The position numbers and the translations under genes are program-made. A stretch of DNA of 64,000 bases from Kappaphycus alvarezii (Eukaryota; Rhodophyta; Florideophyceae; Gigartinales; Solieriaceae), in NCBI GenBank assembly GCA_002205965.3, contig NADL03000753.1, positions 744,001 to 808,000 of the forward strand, given 5' to 3'. Below the pieces are notes generated by a model. The model was given only the letters and a program-made list of their open reading frames with translations, did no database searches and had not been told where the DNA came from. Position 1 is the stretch's first letter. The number at the start of each line of letters is the position of its first letter. Positions 62,421-64,000 of this stretch are shown piece by piece.

Positions 62421-64000
62421 AGGCCGCTGGCTCGTCTTTTCGGCGCGGATCACGCCTTATGGCAACTCCTTGGGGACTTACAGTGTTCTCGTCGATACCT
62501 TGTAACAGCGGTGAAACATTACCGCACCACACGAGCCCCAGCAGGGATCGCCGATACGACGCTACCTGCGGTGCGTCGCTCGCTCCACCAATACCCAGCA
62601 AGTACTCCTGCGCACGCACCTTCGGCACGCATCGTCACCTGTGGCGATCGAAACCTATCGCGTTGGAACCAACGCTAGTCGCTAACGGAAGCGACGAAAG
62701 GGGAAGGGATAAAGAGATACCAAAGACTTCCGCGCTCCGCGATGAGCGCTTATAGAAAGGGAGACTGGATCGATAAAGTCGCAATTATAAGGGGTAGGGA
62801 GATCGTGTAGGTCCAAGGTGAATTTTACACTCAAGGGGCATAAGGTGGGGTATTGGACCTTAAATATACAGAGTCCCCCCTTGCCCGCCGCCGGCTCAGG
62901 TGAGCCGGTTGCAGGGATCCAATATGGATCCAGATCTAATCTATCATTAGCTTCTCTAAATAGGTACAGCAGCCGCCATTGGACGCCCACGCATACTATG
63001 CACTGTAGGACCGCCACAGTAGGGGCTCACCTTACACTTGCCCCCCTAATGTCGTAGCTTGGGGTAGGGCGACAGCAATGCATTACATTCTGTCCACTTA
63101 CGAAGTCCTCGATTGCCTTCTTGAGCCCCTTGTAGTTCGTCGGGTCTCTATGAAGATTCTTTACTCTTTACTTATCTTGAGTGTAAACCTCACAAACTGC
63201 AGGGGGGTCAGTGAAGATGGTTCACTGTGGGTAATAAAAAGGTAGACAGTCCTATGACCTTGTTTTTAAACCACTGGCAGGAACTATGATACAAATGCTT
63301 GAGCGTGTCTTCCAACTAGAAAGCAGCTGGTATTCCGGTCGACAAGCAGGCTACGTTGGAGGTGACCATCAACGCGGCGTGTCGTTGAAGGAGAACTGCC
63401 CTCACCCTGGAGTATTGGTCCAACGCTCGGTTGGCGACCTCTCCGGCCACCTCCATGATGTGACGGAACGCATCGGGTTGCCAACCCCCGAGCATTGAGA
63501 TAGGAACGGGCACGAGTCTGTCCGTGCCGTCTAACTGGCTATGACCCTCTGGTATTTTCGTAGCTTGCCCGCGCGGGCTGCGTTCAAGCTCGTAAGGGGG
63601 TCAAAAGTTCTCATCCTGAGGTGAGAACGGGCCAGCGGGTTCACGAAAGTCACATCAAAGTAATCGGTACCGCCGGTGGCGCCCGTAGCCCTGATGTCTG
63701 CCTAGCTTTGTGTTCCCCGTGTGATTGGGTTCGATGGGGATGCCTTACGCTAAGGCTCAGGTCAGTACTCCGTAAGGTGACGTGGTCATCGTGGCGGACG
63801 ATTCACTACAATTCTGTACTGTGCAGTACAGTACAGTATTTGGAAATTTCAGCTGGGCCGCGCTGAATAGCGCCGTCCCAATCTGTAAGGCAAACCATTA
63901 CTTTACAGTAACTTTGGGTTCTGTAGTACTACTGTAGGTTTTCCGCCGCCACCGCCTTCAAGAGTGTATTATAGTGGATCATCTCTACGGCAGGCTTCTT
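62421..64000. other. unassigned right edge with a palindrome unit
   Basis: No gene or rRNA continuation was recognised after the 18S fragment. 63470-63790 is GC-rich and has open frames without motifs on both strands; an rDNA spacer or a decayed gene are both possible. A GTACAGTAC-type unit lies at 63815-63838. Confidence 0.4.
63815..63838. repeat. GTACAGTAC palindrome unit
   Basis: TGTACTGTGCAGTACAGTAC is followed by AGTA. The same unit type as clusters 1 and 2, here with no recognised gene alongside. Confidence 0.65.

Overview
The window is eukaryotic nuclear DNA from a photosynthetic organism, most likely a red (florideophyte-like) alga. Two digalactosyldiacylglycerol synthase paralogues point to a plastid-bearing host. 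Genes are compact, essentially single-exon and clustered in a short island between long transposon-filled stretches, as described for red seaweed genomes. The taxon is an inference; no host-specific marker is decisive, and the 18S rRNA fragment at the right end would be the best sequence to place it.

Layout. 1-22 kb is an AT-rich gene desert made of decayed mobile DNA: a Ty1/copia-type pol relic (548-3120), a Tc1-like transposase start (11602-11769), two unassigned broken coding relics (13625-13800 and 14525-14913), two pogo-like DDE transposase relics (16080-17840 and 18332-20911) and a family of short dispersed repeats. 22.8-38.7 kb is the gene island: an unrecognised 339-aa protein, DGDG synthase B (-), a TXNDC15-like thioredoxin-fold membrane protein (+), DGDG synthase A (+), a BTB protein (-), a CLC chloride channel/transporter broken by frameshifts (+), a [2Fe-2S] ferredoxin-like protein (+) and a thiol dioxygenase of the ADO/plant cysteine oxidase type carrying one frameshift (-). 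39.3-40.7 kb holds unrecognised open frames. 41.2-52.8 kb is a minus-strand Ty3/gypsy element split by a younger plus-strand chromodomain Ty3/gypsy element with recognisable LTRs and a 5-bp target duplication. 53.4-56.5 kb is a decayed CACTA (Tnp2) transposase, 57.5-61.6 kb a second minus-strand Ty3/gypsy relic, and 61.78-62.42 kb a degenerate 18S rDNA fragment. The last 1.6 kb is unassigned.

How the genes relate. The DGDG synthases act in plastid envelope galactolipid synthesis, the ferredoxin-like protein may be plastid-targeted, the TXNDC15-like protein is a predicted secretory-pathway membrane protein, and the dioxygenase family reads oxygen through N-terminal cysteine or thiol oxidation. 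No shared pathway is evident. What links several of them is the DNA: clusters of GTACAGTAC-type palindromes lie in the 5' regions of DGDG synthases A and B, the TXNDC15-like gene, the BTB gene and the dioxygenase, and most gene starts carry a strikingly C-rich, G-poor coding strand.

Single-base frame breaks occur in the CLC and dioxygenase genes while neighbouring long ORFs are intact, so true decay and draft-assembly indels cannot be separated here.
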